Source of the DNA: Lentisphaerota bacterium
GTDB lineage: Bacteria > Verrucomicrobiota > Kiritimatiellia > RFP12 > JAAYNR01
DNA: 64,000 nt
Direction of reading: 5' to 3'
Assembly: GCA_016873675.1 (NCBI GenBank)
Contig: VGWG01000002.1
Location: 1 to 64,000, forward strand
The notes beneath the pieces were generated by a model. That model was not told the origin of the DNA. It ran no database searches and saw only the letters and a program-made list of their open reading frames with translations. Both the position numbers and the translations under genes were made by a program. Of the stretch, positions 7,571 to 17,227 are shown in pieces (within the stretch, counting starts at the first letter, position 1; every line of letters begins with the position of its first letter).

Positions 7571-7780
7571 GGCGGGACGCCGCTGCCCTACCGCGCTACC
7601 GCGCATTTCAGCATTTCAGTTTTCAGTTTTCAGCTTTTCTCTTCGGCGGGACGCCGCTGCCCTACCGCGCTACCGCGCATTTCAGCATTTCAGTTTTCAG
7701 TTTTCAGCTTTTCTCTTCGGCGGGACGCCGCTGCCCTACCGCGCTGCCGCGCATTTCAGCATTTCAGTTTTCAGCTTTTC
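7571..7780. repeat. Three tandem copies of a 74-bp repeat, inverted core
   Basis: The units begin at 7571, 7645 and 7719. Each starts with the reverse complement of the 78-bp repeat core (GGCGGGACGCCGCTGCCCTA), followed by a run of CATTTCAG and TTTTCAG motifs. The third copy is one TTTTCAG shorter and stops at the pseudouridine synthase stop codon. A single inverted core with its CCCACACACCCACACAC flank precedes them at about 7530-7570. Confidence 0.9.
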
Positions 7781-8524
7781 TCAGGCGTCGAGCCGTTTCA
7801 GGTCGGCGGGGGTGAGGGCGCGCCAGGCGCCGGGCTTGAGCGCGGGCGCGGTGAGGCCGCCGATCGCGGTGCGGACGAGGCGGACAACGTGGAAGCCGGC
7901 GCGGGCGCAGAGGTGGCGGATCTGGCGGTTGCGGCCCTCGGAGAGGGTGATCGCCACGAGGTGGCAGGTGTCGCCGGCCGACAGGACGCGGACCCGGGCG
8001 GGGCGGGTGAGGTAGCCGTCGAGTTCGATCGGCTCGCCGAGGCTGCGGACGGCGGCGGCGGAGAGCCGGCCCACCACGGTCACCTCGTAGGTCTTGGTGT
8101 GGCCGTGGCGCGGGTGGGTCATCCGCTGGATGAACGCCCCGTCGTTGGAGAGGAGCAGCAGCCCCTCGCTCTCCTTGTCCAATCGCCCCACCGGCACGAG
8201 CCGCTCCGGGAGATCCACCAGCTCGCAGACCGACCGCCCCTGCGTCGTGTCGGTGCTGCAGACCACGCCCGGCGGCTTGTTGAGGAGGATGGTGCGCGGC
8301 CGTTCGACGGCCGGGAGCGGGGCGCCGTCCAGAAGGATGGCGTCACTTCCGGGATTGACACGGAAGCCCGGTTCTGTGATTGTTTCACCGTTGACGGTGA
8401 CCCGGCCTGAGGCGATGATCCCGGCCGCATGACGGCGCGAGGCCACGCCGCTGCGGGCGAGGACGAGCTGGAGGCGGTCGGAACCGGCGGGACGCGGAGC
8501 ATTATGCGGAGGAGTGTTGGGCAT
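7781..8524 (-). CDS. RsuA/RluB-type ribosomal pseudouridine synthase
   Basis: 247 residues. An N-terminal S4 RNA-binding domain (RLQLVLARSGVASRRHAAG, then GRVTVNG) is followed by the pseudouridine synthase core, with catalytic Asp in VGRLDKESEGLLLLSNDG (about residue 112) and the GRNRQIRHLCARAG motif. Members isomerise a specific uridine in 16S (RsuA) or 23S (RluB/RluE) rRNA. RluB-like is most likely from the S4 domain and length, but the site cannot be fixed from sequence alone. It is divergent from polA. Its 3' end abuts the 74-bp repeats. Confidence 0.93.
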   Translation of the reverse strand: MPNTPPHNAPRPAGSDRLQLVLARSGVASRRHAAGIIASGRVTVNGETITEPGFRVNPGSDAILLDGAPLPAVERPRTILLNKPPGVVCSTDTTQGRSVCELVDLPERLVPVGRLDKESEGLLLLSNDGAFIQRMTHPRHGHTKTYEVTVVGRLSAAAVRSLGEPIELDGYLTRPARVRVLSAGDTCHLVAITLSEGRNRQIRHLCARAGFHVVRLVRTAIGGLTAPALKPGAWRALTPADLKRLDA

Positions 8525-8679
8525 GGGTTTGTCGGACCGTGAGTATATGCGAGAACGGGGCGCCGTGTCGCCACAAAAACCGCGCGCGGGGTGGTGGGCG
8601 CGATTCCGCTTCTGGCTCTGGCGGCTGCGGACCGGGCGTTGAACCCTACTGAAGCGATGGGGCGGGAAGGGGTGACACC

Positions 8680-11397
8680 ATGGGGCAGAAACTGTTTGTG
8701 ATCGACGTCATGCCGATTCTCTATCGGGGGCATTTCGTTTTTCTCAAGAATCCGCAGCTGACCAGCACGGGGCTCAACACCTCGGCCTTGAACCTGTTCG
8801 CCACGACCGTCGCGCAGATCCTGTCGGAGCATGCGCCGTCCCATGTGGCGCTCGTGCTCGACTCGATCATGCCGACGTTCCGCCATCAGGAATACCCCGC
8901 CTACAAGGCCCAGCGGCAGAAGACGCCCGAGGACATCACTGCGGCCATGCCGATGGCGATCGAGCTGGCCGGGGCGCTGAAGATCCCGATGCTGCGGGTG
9001 GAGGGCTTCGAGGCCGACGACCTGATGGGGGCGCTGGCCGCATGCGCCAGCCGCGAAGGACTCGAGACGTATTTGGTCACGCCGGACAAGGACATCGCCC
9101 AGTTGGTCGACGCCACCACGCGCCTCTATCGGCCGGGCAAAGCTGGCGCAGGCCCCGAGATCTTGACCGTTGACGATGTGTGCAGGCACTGGGACATCGC
9201 CAGTCCGGCGCAGATGGTGGACTACCTGGGACTGGCGGGTGACGTGGCCGACAACATACCCGGCATCACCGGGGTTGGCGAGAAAACGGCTGTGGCGTTG
9301 CTCAAGCAATTTGGGTCGCTCGATGCGGTACTGGACGGGGTTGCGGCCATTAAGGGCAAGCTGGCCGAGAAGGTCGCGGCAGGCCGCGAGCAGGCGCTGA
9401 TCAGCCGGCGGCTGGCCACGATCCGGCGCGATGTGCCGCTGCCGGTGACGCTGGCGGATCTGGCTCGACGCGAACCCAACCGGGAGGCGCTGCACGCTGT
9501 CCTGGCGAAATACGAGCTGCTGCAGGCCGGCCAGCGCCTGCTGGGCGGCGAGGCCGTCGCGCGGGCACCCCAGGCGGAGGTCCGCACGATCCGCGATACG
9601 CCCCATGCCTACACCTGCGCGAGCGGCGAAGCCGAGGTGGCGGCGTTGATCGAAGAACTCCGCGCGGCGCCGCTGTGGGCCTTCGACACCGAAACCACGG
9701 GTTTGGAGGCTTGGGAAACGGAACTGGTCGGCATCTCCTTCTCGACGCGGGCGGGGACGGGTTGGTATCTGCCCGTTTCTGCCGAACCGGCGGCGCGGGA
9801 GGCGCTGCTGGCCCGGTTCCGTCCGCTCTTTGAAGATGCATCCAAGACGCGGATCGGCCACAACGCCAAGTTTGATCTCACCGTGCTGCGGCATCACGGC
9901 ATTCGCGTGGCTGGCACGCTGCACGACACGCTGCTGACGCATTACGTGCTTGACGCGGCCGAGCGGCACGGGCTGGACTACCTCTCCAAGCAATACCTCG
10001 GCTACGATCCCATTCCGATCACGGCGCTGATTGGCGAGCGCGGCCCCGCGCAGATCACGATGCGCGAGGTGCCTCTGGAACAGGCGGCGGAGTATGCGGC
10101 CGAGGACGCCGACATTGCCCTGCGGTTGCATGAGCATTTGCGGCCTCTGGCCGACGCGGCGGGGTGCGCGCGGGTGTTGCAGGCGAGCGAGGAGCCGCTG
10201 ATTGCGGTATTGATCGCGATGGAGGCCGAGGGTATCCGCGTCGATCCCGCCGCCCTCAAGGCCTGCGGCCGTGAACTGGAGCGCGATCTGCTGGAACTGG
10301 AGCTGAAGATCCGCGAGTATGCGGGCGGCGGCAGCTTCAACCTCGCCTCTCCCAAGCAAATGGGCGAACTGCTGTTTGGCCAGCTCAAGCTCGACCCCGA
10401 CGCCAAGCGGACCACATCGGGGCAATATGCGACCGACGAGGACACCCTGCTCAAGCTGGCGGGGAAGCATCCGATCGTGGAGCTCATTCTCGATCACCGC
10501 GCCTGCAGCAAGCTGAAGAGCACCTATGTCGACAAGCTTCCCGAAAGCATCCATCCACAAACCGGGCGCATCCATACCACCTTCAGTCAGGCGATGACTG
10601 AGACCGGACGGCTCTCGTCGGTGAACCCCAACCTGCAAAACATCCCGATTCGCACGGCGCGGGGGCGGCGCGTGCGAGCCGCGTTTGTGCCGCGGGACGC
10701 CGGGCACGTGCTGCTCTCGGCCGACTACTCGCAGGTCGAACTGCGGGTGATGGCGGCGATGAGCGGCGACCGCGGGATGATCGAGGCGTTTGCGCGGGGG
10801 GCCGACATCCACACCGAGACCGCCGCGCGGGTGCATGGCATCCTGCCGGCGCTCGTGACGGCCGAGATGCGGTCACAGGCCAAGATGGTCAACTTCGGCA
10901 TCATCTACGGAATCAGCGCCTTTGGTCTGTCGCAGCGGCTGGGCATCCCGCGCAAGCAGGCCGCCGAGTTGATCGAGCACTATTTCGAGCAGTATCCCGG
11001 CGTCAAGACCTACATGGACGCCACCATCGCCTTTGCGCGCGAGCACGGCTATGTTGCGACGCATCTCGGCCGCCGCCGCTGGCTGCGCGACATCACCTCG
11101 CGCAATGCGACGTCGCGTCAGGCGGCCGAGCGCAACGCGATCAACACGCCGATCCAGGGGACGGCGGCCGACCTGATCAAGCTGGCGATGGTGCGGATTC
11201 AGCACGAGATCGAAGTCCGCCGGTTGCGGGCTCGAATGGTGCTTCAGGTCCATGATGAGCTGGTTTTCGACGTGCCGCGCGAGGAGATTGAGGCGGTCCG
11301 GACGCTCGTCACGGAGGCGATGCGCAACGCCCTCGACCTCGGCGTGCCGCTCGATGTCGAGATCGGCGTCGGAGAAAACTGGCTGGAAGCGCATTGA
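8680..11397 (+). CDS. polA: DNA polymerase I
   Basis: 905 residues with all three domains. The 5'-nuclease domain (1-300) shows [23 protein letters not shown] and [20 protein letters not shown]. The 3'-5' exonuclease (about 310-490) keeps FDTETTG (DxE) and [10 protein letters not shown], so proofreading should be active. The family A polymerase domain carries motif [13 protein letters not shown], the O-helix [10 protein letters not shown] and motif [11 protein letters not shown]. It fills gaps in repair and Okazaki fragment processing. The ATG has an AAGGGGTGA ribosome binding site. Confidence 0.98.
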   Translation: MGQKLFVIDVMPILYRGHFVFLKNPQLTSTGLNTSALNLFATTVAQILSEHAPSHVALVLDSIMPTFRHQEYPAYKAQRQKTPEDITAAMPMAIELAGALKIPMLRVEGFEADDLMGALAACASREGLETYLVTPDKDIAQLVDATTRLYRPGKAGAGPEILTVDDVCRHWDIASPAQMVDYLGLAGDVADNIPGITGVGEKTAVALLKQFGSLDAVLDGVAAIKGKLAEKVAAGREQALISRRLATIRRDVPLPVTLADLARREPNREALHAVLAKYELLQAGQRLLGGEAVARAPQAEVRTIRDTPHAYTCASGEAEVAALIEELRAAPLWAFDTETTGLEAWETELVGISFSTRAGTGWYLPVSAEPAAREALLARFRPLFEDASKTRIGHNAKFDLTVLRHHGIRVAGTLHDTLLTHYVLDAAERHGLDYLSKQYLGYDPIPITALIGERGPAQITMREVPLEQAAEYAAEDADIALRLHEHLRPLADAAGCARVLQASEEPLIAVLIAMEAEGIRVDPAALKACGRELERDLLELELKIREYAGGGSFNLASPKQMGELLFGQLKLDPDAKRTTSGQYATDEDTLLKLAGKHPIVELILDHRACSKLKSTYVDKLPESIHPQTGRIHTTFSQAMTETGRLSSVNPNLQNIPIRTARGRRVRAAFVPRDAGHVLLSADYSQVELRVMAAMSGDRGMIEAFARGADIHTETAARVHGILPALVTAEMRSQAKMVNFGIIYGISAFGLSQRLGIPRKQAAELIEHYFEQYPGVKTYMDATIAFAREHGYVATHLGRRRWLRDITSRNATSRQAAERNAINTPIQGTAADLIKLAMVRIQHEIEVRRLRARMVLQVHDELVFDVPREEIEAVRTLVTEAMRNALDLGVPLDVEIGVGENWLEAH

Positions 11398-11405
11398 CTG
11401 CGCAA

Positions 11406-11434
11406 TTGTTTCCGGGCACACGGCGTGATATACT
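11406..11434 (+). promoter_or_regulatory. Sigma-70-type promoter for the rubredoxin gene
   Basis: TTGTTT (11406-11411), a 17-base spacer, and TATACT (11429-11434), 26 bases before the rubredoxin start and just after the polA stop. Box quality and exact spacing make it one of the better promoters in the window. Confidence 0.58.
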
Positions 11435-11459
11435 GGCGCCCAAGAAAGGAAACGGACCT

Positions 11460-11621
11460 ATGAAGAAGTATGTGTGCAATGTGTGCGGCTATGTGTATGA
11501 CCCCCTCACGGGCGATCCGGACCACGGCGTGGCTCCCGGAACGGCTTTTCCAGATATTCCCAGCGACTGGACCTGCCCCGAATGCGGTGTTGGCAAGGAT
11601 GACTTTTCAATTCAGGAGTAG
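11460..11621 (+). CDS. Rubredoxin
   Basis: 53 residues, the standard rubredoxin size. CNVCGY (about 6-11) and CPECGV (about 39-44) supply the four cysteines for the single FeS4 centre; [12 protein letters not shown] and DWTCP are typical. It carries single electrons, often in oxygen or peroxide reduction of anaerobes. The ATG at 11460 has an AAAGGAA ribosome binding site; upstream in-frame residues overlap polA and are not conserved. The rRNA methyltransferase follows 5 bases later. Confidence 0.97.
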   Translation: MKKYVCNVCGYVYDPLTGDPDHGVAPGTAFPDIPSDWTCPECGVGKDDFSIQE

Positions 11622-11626
11622 CACGG

Positions 11627-12868
11627 ATGGATATCGGGCAGCAGGTTGACTTGGAGATCACCTCGTTGGTTTACCGTGGAAACGGGCTGGCCCGCAAGGA
11701 TGGCTTGGTTGTTTTTGTCCCGCATGTTGCGCCTGGTGAACGTGTCACGGCCGAGATCGTGCGGGTGCGCAAAAATTACGCCGAGGCGCGCCTGGTGGCG
11801 GTGTACGCATCGTCTCCCGACCGCATTTCGCCCTGCTGCATCCGTTCCGACGGCACATCGGTGCCCGGTTGCGTGTACGACCATCTCGCCTATCCGGCCG
11901 AGGTGGCGGTCAAGAACGGGCAGTTGCTTGATATGCTGCGGCGGCTGCCCGGGTGCGCTGGGGTGGAGGCCGATCCGCCCTTTGCCTCGCCGCTGTCGCT
12001 CCATTACCGCAACAAGATCGTGCTGCACGCGCGGCGGCCGCGAGGGACGCCTGCCGAGACTCTGGGCGAGCCGCCGATTCTCGGTTATCTGGCGGAGGAC
12101 AATCGGACGGTGATCGACATCCCGCAGTGTCCGCTCGCCCGCGCGCCGATCAACGAGGCGCTGGCGCGCTTCCGAGACGGCCCGTCGTTCCGGCAACTGG
12201 CGCATGGCGATGACGTGACCTTCCGGTGGACATCGGCGGACGGTGTCAAGTCCTGGGTCGGGCGTCCGCCCAAAGATCTGACGCTCACCGAGACGAGCCC
12301 GGCGGGGCCGCTGACGGTTCCCGCCGACGGGTTCTACCAGGTCAATCCCGAGGTCGGCTATGCGCTCGTCCGCCAGATCGCCGAGTGGTATGCGGCGGCG
12401 CGGCCCGGGGTGTGCGACGTGCTCGACCTGTATTGCGGCGTCGGGGTGTTCGGACTGGCGTGCGCCGCCGTGGGCGCGCGGAACCTGCTCGGCGTCGAGT
12501 CGGGTCGGGGCGCCGTCGCTGCAGCGCAGGCCAATGCGGCCGCGCTGAATCTCGCGGGCGCATTCCATTGCGTGTCGGTGGCGCAGGCCGCCAGCCAGCG
12601 ATTTGGCGGGATTGACTGTGCGCAGGCCGTGGTGATTGCCGACCCACCGCGGGACGGATTCGAGCCCAAGGTTGCCGCCGCGCTGGTGCGGGCAAGCCCG
12701 GCGCGCATCTTCTACGTCTCGTGCGACCCGGCCACCCTGTGCCGGGATTTGAAGACGCTGCTGGCCGGCGGCTACCGGATATCCGGCGTCCGGATGTTCG
12801 ACATGTTCCCGCGGACCGCGCACTTTGAATCGGCTGTGGCGCTGACGCGCGCGCCAGCCTGTGGATGA
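11627..12868 (+). CDS. TrmA/RumA-family RNA 5-methyluridine methyltransferase
   Basis: 413 residues. The N-terminal TRAM-type domain (about 1-60, LEITSLVYRGNGLAR) is followed by a cysteine cluster (SPCCIRS and GCVYDHL) of the [4Fe-4S]-binding kind seen in RumA/RlmD. The SAM domain carries FYQVNPEVG, LDLYCGVGVFGLA and ADPPRDGF, with the catalytic Cys in YVSCDPATLCRDL. It methylates C5 of a uridine in 23S rRNA or tRNA. The TRAM domain and cysteines favour the 23S rRNA group. It follows rubredoxin by 5 bases and the glycosyltransferase by 6 bases, suggesting one transcript. Confidence 0.92.
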   Translation: MDIGQQVDLEITSLVYRGNGLARKDGLVVFVPHVAPGERVTAEIVRVRKNYAEARLVAVYASSPDRISPCCIRSDGTSVPGCVYDHLAYPAEVAVKNGQLLDMLRRLPGCAGVEADPPFASPLSLHYRNKIVLHARRPRGTPAETLGEPPILGYLAEDNRTVIDIPQCPLARAPINEALARFRDGPSFRQLAHGDDVTFRWTSADGVKSWVGRPPKDLTLTETSPAGPLTVPADGFYQVNPEVGYALVRQIAEWYAAARPGVCDVLDLYCGVGVFGLACAAVGARNLLGVESGRGAVAAAQANAAALNLAGAFHCVSVAQAASQRFGGIDCAQAVVIADPPRDGFEPKVAAALVRASPARIFYVSCDPATLCRDLKTLLAGGYRISGVRMFDMFPRTAHFESAVALTRAPACG

Positions 12869-12874
12869 GACGCC

Positions 12875-14017
12875 ATGCGTATTTTGTTTGATGCCCGCAC
12901 CGCCACGCGCCATTTTCCAGGAGTGAGCCGCTACGTGTGCTGTCTGACGGAGGCCCTGCTCCGCAAGCTTGCGCCGGAGGACCGGCTGATCGTGCTGGTG
13001 CCGCCCAACCGGCGCTTGCGGCTGCCCGAGAGTCGGCGGCTGATCCGCCGCCGCTCGCTGACCGGCGCGCTTTCGCCGTTTGGCGGCGGGCACATGTCGC
13101 GTCAGATCAGTCGCGGACATCCGGACCTGCTTCACGCCCCGTTTCCGCTCACGCCGTTGATCACGCGGAAGCCTCTGGTCGTGACGGTGCATGATCTCGT
13201 GGCGCTGAACCGTCCGGGCGCCGGGGCGCTGGCCGCCAAATTGGCCTGGTGGACGATCGGGCGCTTCATGCTCGCGCGCGCCGACCGGATCATCGCCGTT
13301 TCGCAAGCCGTCGCCGATGCGTGCGGCAAGCGTTTCGGTCCGGCTGTGGCGGCCAAGATAGCGGTTGTGCGTCATGGCGTGGACCCCCATTTCCGGCCCG
13401 TTTCTGCGGCGGAACGGAAGGCGTTCTGCGAGCGCCACATGATCCCGGATCGCTATTTTCTTTACGTCGGCAGCGACCGCCCCCATAAGAACATCGGCGT
13501 CCTGTTGCAGATGCTCGCCACGTCGCACGAGACGGCGATGCTGCCGCTGGTAATCGCCGGTCTGCAGTCCGACACCGCCGGGTTGCGTGGGGAGGTGGCG
13601 CGGCTACGGCTGGACGGCCGGGTCTTCTGGATTGGGGAAGTGCCCGAGGCGGAAATGCCCGCCCTTTACGGCGCGGCCCGCGTGCTGCTTTTTCCCAGCG
13701 TGGACGAAGGTTTCGGGCTGCCCGTGCTCGAAGCCATGGCGTGCGGGACGCCGGTGATCGGATCGGCGATTCCGTCCGTGCGCGAAGTGGGGGGGATCGC
13801 GGTGTGCGGGGTACACCCGTTGGACGCGGTCGAATGGCGCAAGGCGGCCTATCTGATGGTTGCCTCGCACGACTGGCACGAACAGGCGCGACAGCGCGGG
13901 CTGGCGCGTGCGTCCGAATTCACGTGGGGGCGGGCGGCTGACGAAACCCTCGCCGTCTACCGCGCCTGTTTGGGGCGATCGGCCAGGCAGACAGGTCTGG
14001 CATGCTCCGATCCCTGA
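12875..14017 (+). CDS. GT4-family glycosyltransferase
   Basis: 380 residues with two Rossmann-like halves (GT-B fold). The N-terminus MRILFDARTATR and FPGVSRYV is acceptor-side. The C-terminal half has YVGSDRPHKN and the donor-binding EGFGLPVLEAMACGTPVI. It resembles mannosyl- or rhamnosyltransferases of GT4 that use nucleotide sugars at the cytoplasmic membrane face. It stands apart from the large polysaccharide locus, between rRNA methyltransferase and tilS genes. The sugar and acceptor are unknown. Confidence 0.92.
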   Translation: MRILFDARTATRHFPGVSRYVCCLTEALLRKLAPEDRLIVLVPPNRRLRLPESRRLIRRRSLTGALSPFGGGHMSRQISRGHPDLLHAPFPLTPLITRKPLVVTVHDLVALNRPGAGALAAKLAWWTIGRFMLARADRIIAVSQAVADACGKRFGPAVAAKIAVVRHGVDPHFRPVSAAERKAFCERHMIPDRYFLYVGSDRPHKNIGVLLQMLATSHETAMLPLVIAGLQSDTAGLRGEVARLRLDGRVFWIGEVPEAEMPALYGAARVLLFPSVDEGFGLPVLEAMACGTPVIGSAIPSVREVGGIAVCGVHPLDAVEWRKAAYLMVASHDWHEQARQRGLARASEFTWGRAADETLAVYRACLGRSARQTGLACSDP

Positions 14018-14029
14018 ATCCATCGCAGA

Positions 14030-15460
14030 ATGCATCGCATGACTAGTCGCAAGAGAGAGTCGGGCTCGGATGTGCCAGAACGCGTGGCTGCGGCGCTCAA
14101 CGCGGGCAGCCTGCTGGAGGGGGTGCGCCGGCTCGGGGTGGCGGTGTCGGGTGGCGCCGACTCCGTGGCGTTGCTGCATCTGCTGGCTCCGGTGTGCCGT
14201 CGGCGGCGCATTGCACTGGTGGCGCTCCACCTGAATCATGGGTTGCGCGGTGCGGCTTCGGATGGTGACGCGGCGTTTGTGCGGGCGTTGGGCGCCAAGT
14301 TGGGCATTACCTGTGTGGTCGGGCGTGTGTGCGGGCTGGATGGCACGCGCCCGAAGCGGCGCGGGGCGTGTCAGTCGCTCGAGATGGCGGCCCGTGCGGC
14401 GCGGCAGGCGTTCTTTCGGCGGGCGGCAGGCAGGCATCGGCTCGATGCGGTCGCCGTCGCGCATCATCGCGACGACGTGGCCGAGACGGTGTTGCTGCGA
14501 CTGATGCGGGGCTCCGGAGCGGCCGGGCTGTCGGGGATGCGGCCGAAATCGATGGCGGACGGGCTGGTGGTGATCCGTCCGCTCGCGGGCATTGCCCGCG
14601 AGGATTTGCGCGCGTGGCTGAGGCTTCATCACGTGGTCTGGCGCGACGACGCGAGCAACAGCGACACCTCCATTCCGCGCAACCGCGTGCGGCGGTCGGT
14701 GTTGCCGCTTCTGGAAGAGGCGTATGGATCCGCAGTCGTCGGTGGGCTTGCCCGGTCGGCGGATTTGTTGCGCGAAGACGATGCGGCGCTGGATGCGCTG
14801 GCGGCCGTAGCCCAGACGTCGGCGTGCGTCGGGACAGGATTGAGCGCCGACCGGCTGATGCCGCTGCAAGCGGCGCTGCGCCGGCGGGTGGTGCACCGGT
14901 GGCTGCTGGATCGCGGCGGCGCGGAGGCCGCCACATTCGAAACGGTGCGCCGCGTGCTGGAGAATGTCACCGCAGGAAGCCGCCGTTGGCGGCTCACGGC
15001 TGGCGGTGGCGTTCGGATCGGCTGTCGGGATGGGGTGGTGTCGTCCGATGCCGACGCCCCGGTGACGGTTAAGCTGGGCCCTCGATTTCTGCGTCGAAAC
15101 GGCACGGTCAGGGTGGGTGATCTGCGTGTGACAGTGGGGCCGGCGGTTGGCATTGTGCGGGAAGGCGGGCCGGTGGGGCGCTTGCCCGCGCAGTGTACGA
15201 TCAGCGCCGAAGTGGTGTGCGGCAAGCGGCTGTCGGTGCGCGGCCGCAGGCCGGGTGACCGGATCGCTCCGCTCGGACTGACCGGAAGCCGCAAGGTTCA
15301 GGATGTGCTGACCGACGCAAAGATTCCGGCCGGACGGCGCGACACGGTGCCCCTGCTCGTCTGCGGTGGCGAAGTGGTCTGGATTCCGGGCTACCGCGTC
15401 GCCGCGCGATTCGCCGTACCCAGCCCCACCGCCCCCGCGCTGCTGATCACTATGGCGTGA
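14030..15460 (+). CDS. tilS: tRNA(Ile)-lysidine synthase TilS
   Basis: 476 residues. The PP-loop VAVSGGADSVALLHLL (about residues 36-51) binds ATP; HLNHGLRG, AVAHHRDDVAET and the IPRNRVRR segment are diagnostic. The C-terminal substrate-binding domain ends with RRPGDRIAPLG and KIPAGRRDTVPLL. TilS converts cytidine 34 of tRNA-Ile(CAU) to lysidine so that AUA is read as Ile. The ATG at 14030 or a second ATG at 14039 could be used; neither has a strong ribosome binding site. It is convergent with the next gene, only 3 bases between stops. Confidence 0.96.
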   Translation: MHRMTSRKRESGSDVPERVAAALNAGSLLEGVRRLGVAVSGGADSVALLHLLAPVCRRRRIALVALHLNHGLRGAASDGDAAFVRALGAKLGITCVVGRVCGLDGTRPKRRGACQSLEMAARAARQAFFRRAAGRHRLDAVAVAHHRDDVAETVLLRLMRGSGAAGLSGMRPKSMADGLVVIRPLAGIAREDLRAWLRLHHVVWRDDASNSDTSIPRNRVRRSVLPLLEEAYGSAVVGGLARSADLLREDDAALDALAAVAQTSACVGTGLSADRLMPLQAALRRRVVHRWLLDRGGAEAATFETVRRVLENVTAGSRRWRLTAGGGVRIGCRDGVVSSDADAPVTVKLGPRFLRRNGTVRVGDLRVTVGPAVGIVREGGPVGRLPAQCTISAEVVCGKRLSVRGRRPGDRIAPLGLTGSRKVQDVLTDAKIPAGRRDTVPLLVCGGEVVWIPGYRVAARFAVPSPTAPALLITMA

Positions 15461-15463
15461 CCC

Positions 15464-17227
15464 TTACAGGGCCTCGTCATCGTCCAGATTCTCGTCATCG
15501 CCCAGGGCCTCGTCATCGCCCATGTCACCGCCCTCAAAGGCACCCATGCCGGGAGACGGATTAACGGCCTGGAAAATCGCGGTCAAGGAGGTGATTTCCG
15601 ATGTCGTGATCAGGATGGCCGATTCGGTCTGCCCGCCGGTGATCCACTCGGCCATGACGACGCCATCGCCGGTCGGGAAGGCGGCTGCGGCTTCGGCGGG
15701 GACGACGCGGGTCAGAGTCAGTATCGCCTTGGCGATACCGGACAGCGAGAGGCGTCCGATCACAAAGGGAGCGGCCGCCGGCGCAAGCAGTTGGGTGATG
15801 CGGTTCGCCTCGACGGAGGGCTTCGCCGGCGTGTCGATCCGGTTGATGACCTGCTCGACCATTTCGGGCGAGCCCATGCCGAAAGCGAGGGTTTTTCCTT
15901 TTGCCGCATACTCATAGCCCGGTTCCAGCAGCTTCATCATGGCGCGCATGGGCTTCAGTGCCGCCTGCATGGCTTCATCGAGGTCTTTCGGATCCAGATC
16001 AGCGGGCATCTGGGCTCGCATCGTCTTCTTGAAACCCTCCTCGTCGAGCAGGGTCTTGAACGTGTGGATCTTCACACCCTGGTACGTGCGCACGACGGGC
16101 TCGGGCATCTTCATTCCGGATTGCCCCACAATGGCGGCGAACACGGGCTTCTTCAGCATCGCCAGTTGATCCGTGAGATACGTCTCGGCCTGAGGCATGC
16201 CCATCATGCCCTGAACCAGGATCGCATTCGTGCGGCACGTCGCGGTCAGTGCGAGCGGGGCGCCGATGGAGCGAATCGACATATCGAACAGCTCCGCAAT
16301 ATCCTTTGACTCGACCGAAGCAAGGTTGGGCTGGAGGCGCATCATGGACGTATACAGATCCACGATCTGCTTGCGCAGGGTGGCCGGAAACGTGTAGCTG
16401 CCGGCCGCGCAACGGAACAGGGCGTCTCCATCCAGATACGTGAGGTATTCGGGGGTGACGGGTTTGGCCGAGGCGAGCAGGGTCGCGATGTCGGAGTCCT
16501 TGGCCGGGATGAGCCGGGAGCGGATGGCGAGGCCTTCGCGCTGCACGGCAATGCCGATCTGCATGGTGTCGATCTGCCCGAGCAACTGGCCATAAAAATC
16601 AATGATCGCATCCATGGACTGCTGGGTTTGCTTGGCGTTGGGCATGCCCGATGCGGACAGATCGGCGAAGACCGTCTTGAGGTTGCTGATCATCGGCTTC
16701 AGGGCGGAGGGGAAGGCCACCACGCGGATTGTGCCGGGGATGGCGGGGAGCGGCGGCAAAGCGGGAGCGTTCGTGCCCGCGCAGGCTGCGAGATCGGCGG
16801 CCTTGGGCGCGAAGAGCACACGGTTGCCGACGACGCGGGCGGCGCCGTCATTAAAAACATAGACCCCGTTGACAGGTTCAGGAAGTTTATCTTCATTGCC
16901 GATGATCGCCTGCAGATAGGCCGACGCATTCGTGCCCACCGGGGTGAGTTCCATGATAAAGCCCGTTTTGGCGTTGCCGACGTCAAAGAGGTGCAAGGCC
17001 ACCGGCTGGTCGGGATTGATCTGGGCGGCTCCGGGGAGCGACATGGTGAGCATCATCGGCATGGCGCCGAGCTGGGGCGCGTTGAAGACTTCGGCGCCCA
17101 GAAAAAGCTGCTTTTGCAGAGAGGCGTAGCTCTCGACATAAACGGAACAGATGCGGGTTGCGGCGGATGAGACAAGCGGGAGGATTGCGCAAAGCGCGGT
17201 TGTGATGAGACGGGAGATGCGGGACAT
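15464..17227 (-). CDS. Secreted hypothetical protein with acidic repeat tail
   Basis: 587 residues; no family recognised. An N-terminal signal peptide is clear (MSRISRLITTALCAILPL, then VSSAAT) with likely cleavage near residue 23. The body (about 24-560) is a mixed alpha/beta protein without obvious catalytic motifs. The last 20 residues are acidic hexapeptide repeats of the form (G/D)DDE(A/N)L, encoded by three 18-base DNA repeats at 15467-15520. The ATG at 17227 has an AAAGGATG ribosome binding site; upstream in-frame codons encode no sensible N-terminus. It stands alone, convergent with tilS and divergent from the DRTGG cassette. It is probably periplasmic. Confidence 0.85.
   Translation of the reverse strand: MSRISRLITTALCAILPLVSSAATRICSVYVESYASLQKQLFLGAEVFNAPQLGAMPMMLTMSLPGAAQINPDQPVALHLFDVGNAKTGFIMELTPVGTNASAYLQAIIGNEDKLPEPVNGVYVFNDGAARVVGNRVLFAPKAADLAACAGTNAPALPPLPAIPGTIRVVAFPSALKPMISNLKTVFADLSASGMPNAKQTQQSMDAIIDFYGQLLGQIDTMQIGIAVQREGLAIRSRLIPAKDSDIATLLASAKPVTPEYLTYLDGDALFRCAAGSYTFPATLRKQIVDLYTSMMRLQPNLASVESKDIAELFDMSIRSIGAPLALTATCRTNAILVQGMMGMPQAETYLTDQLAMLKKPVFAAIVGQSGMKMPEPVVRTYQGVKIHTFKTLLDEEGFKKTMRAQMPADLDPKDLDEAMQAALKPMRAMMKLLEPGYEYAAKGKTLAFGMGSPEMVEQVINRIDTPAKPSVEANRITQLLAPAAAPFVIGRLSLSGIAKAILTLTRVVPAEAAAAFPTGDGVVMAEWITGGQTESAILITTSEITSLTAIFQAVNPSPGMGAFEGGDMGDDEALGDDENLDDDEAL
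15467..15520. repeat. Three tandem 18-bp repeats at the 3' end of the secreted-protein gene
   Basis: Units at 15467-15484, 15485-15502 and 15503-15520 of the type CAGGGCCTCGTCATCGCC. Each encodes six residues of the acidic tail, so copy-number changes would alter tail length without shifting frame. The stop codon is directly adjacent. Confidence 0.85.

Noticed and set aside
8119-10836. 905-codon open frame on the minus strand opposite polA
   Set aside because: It is an antisense shadow of GC-rich polA and overlaps two real genes; composition is Arg/Pro/Gln-rich with no domain.
11612-13528. 638-codon minus-strand open frame across the rRNA methyltransferase and glycosyltransferase
   Set aside because: Both plus-strand genes have full family motifs; the opposite frame is a shadow.
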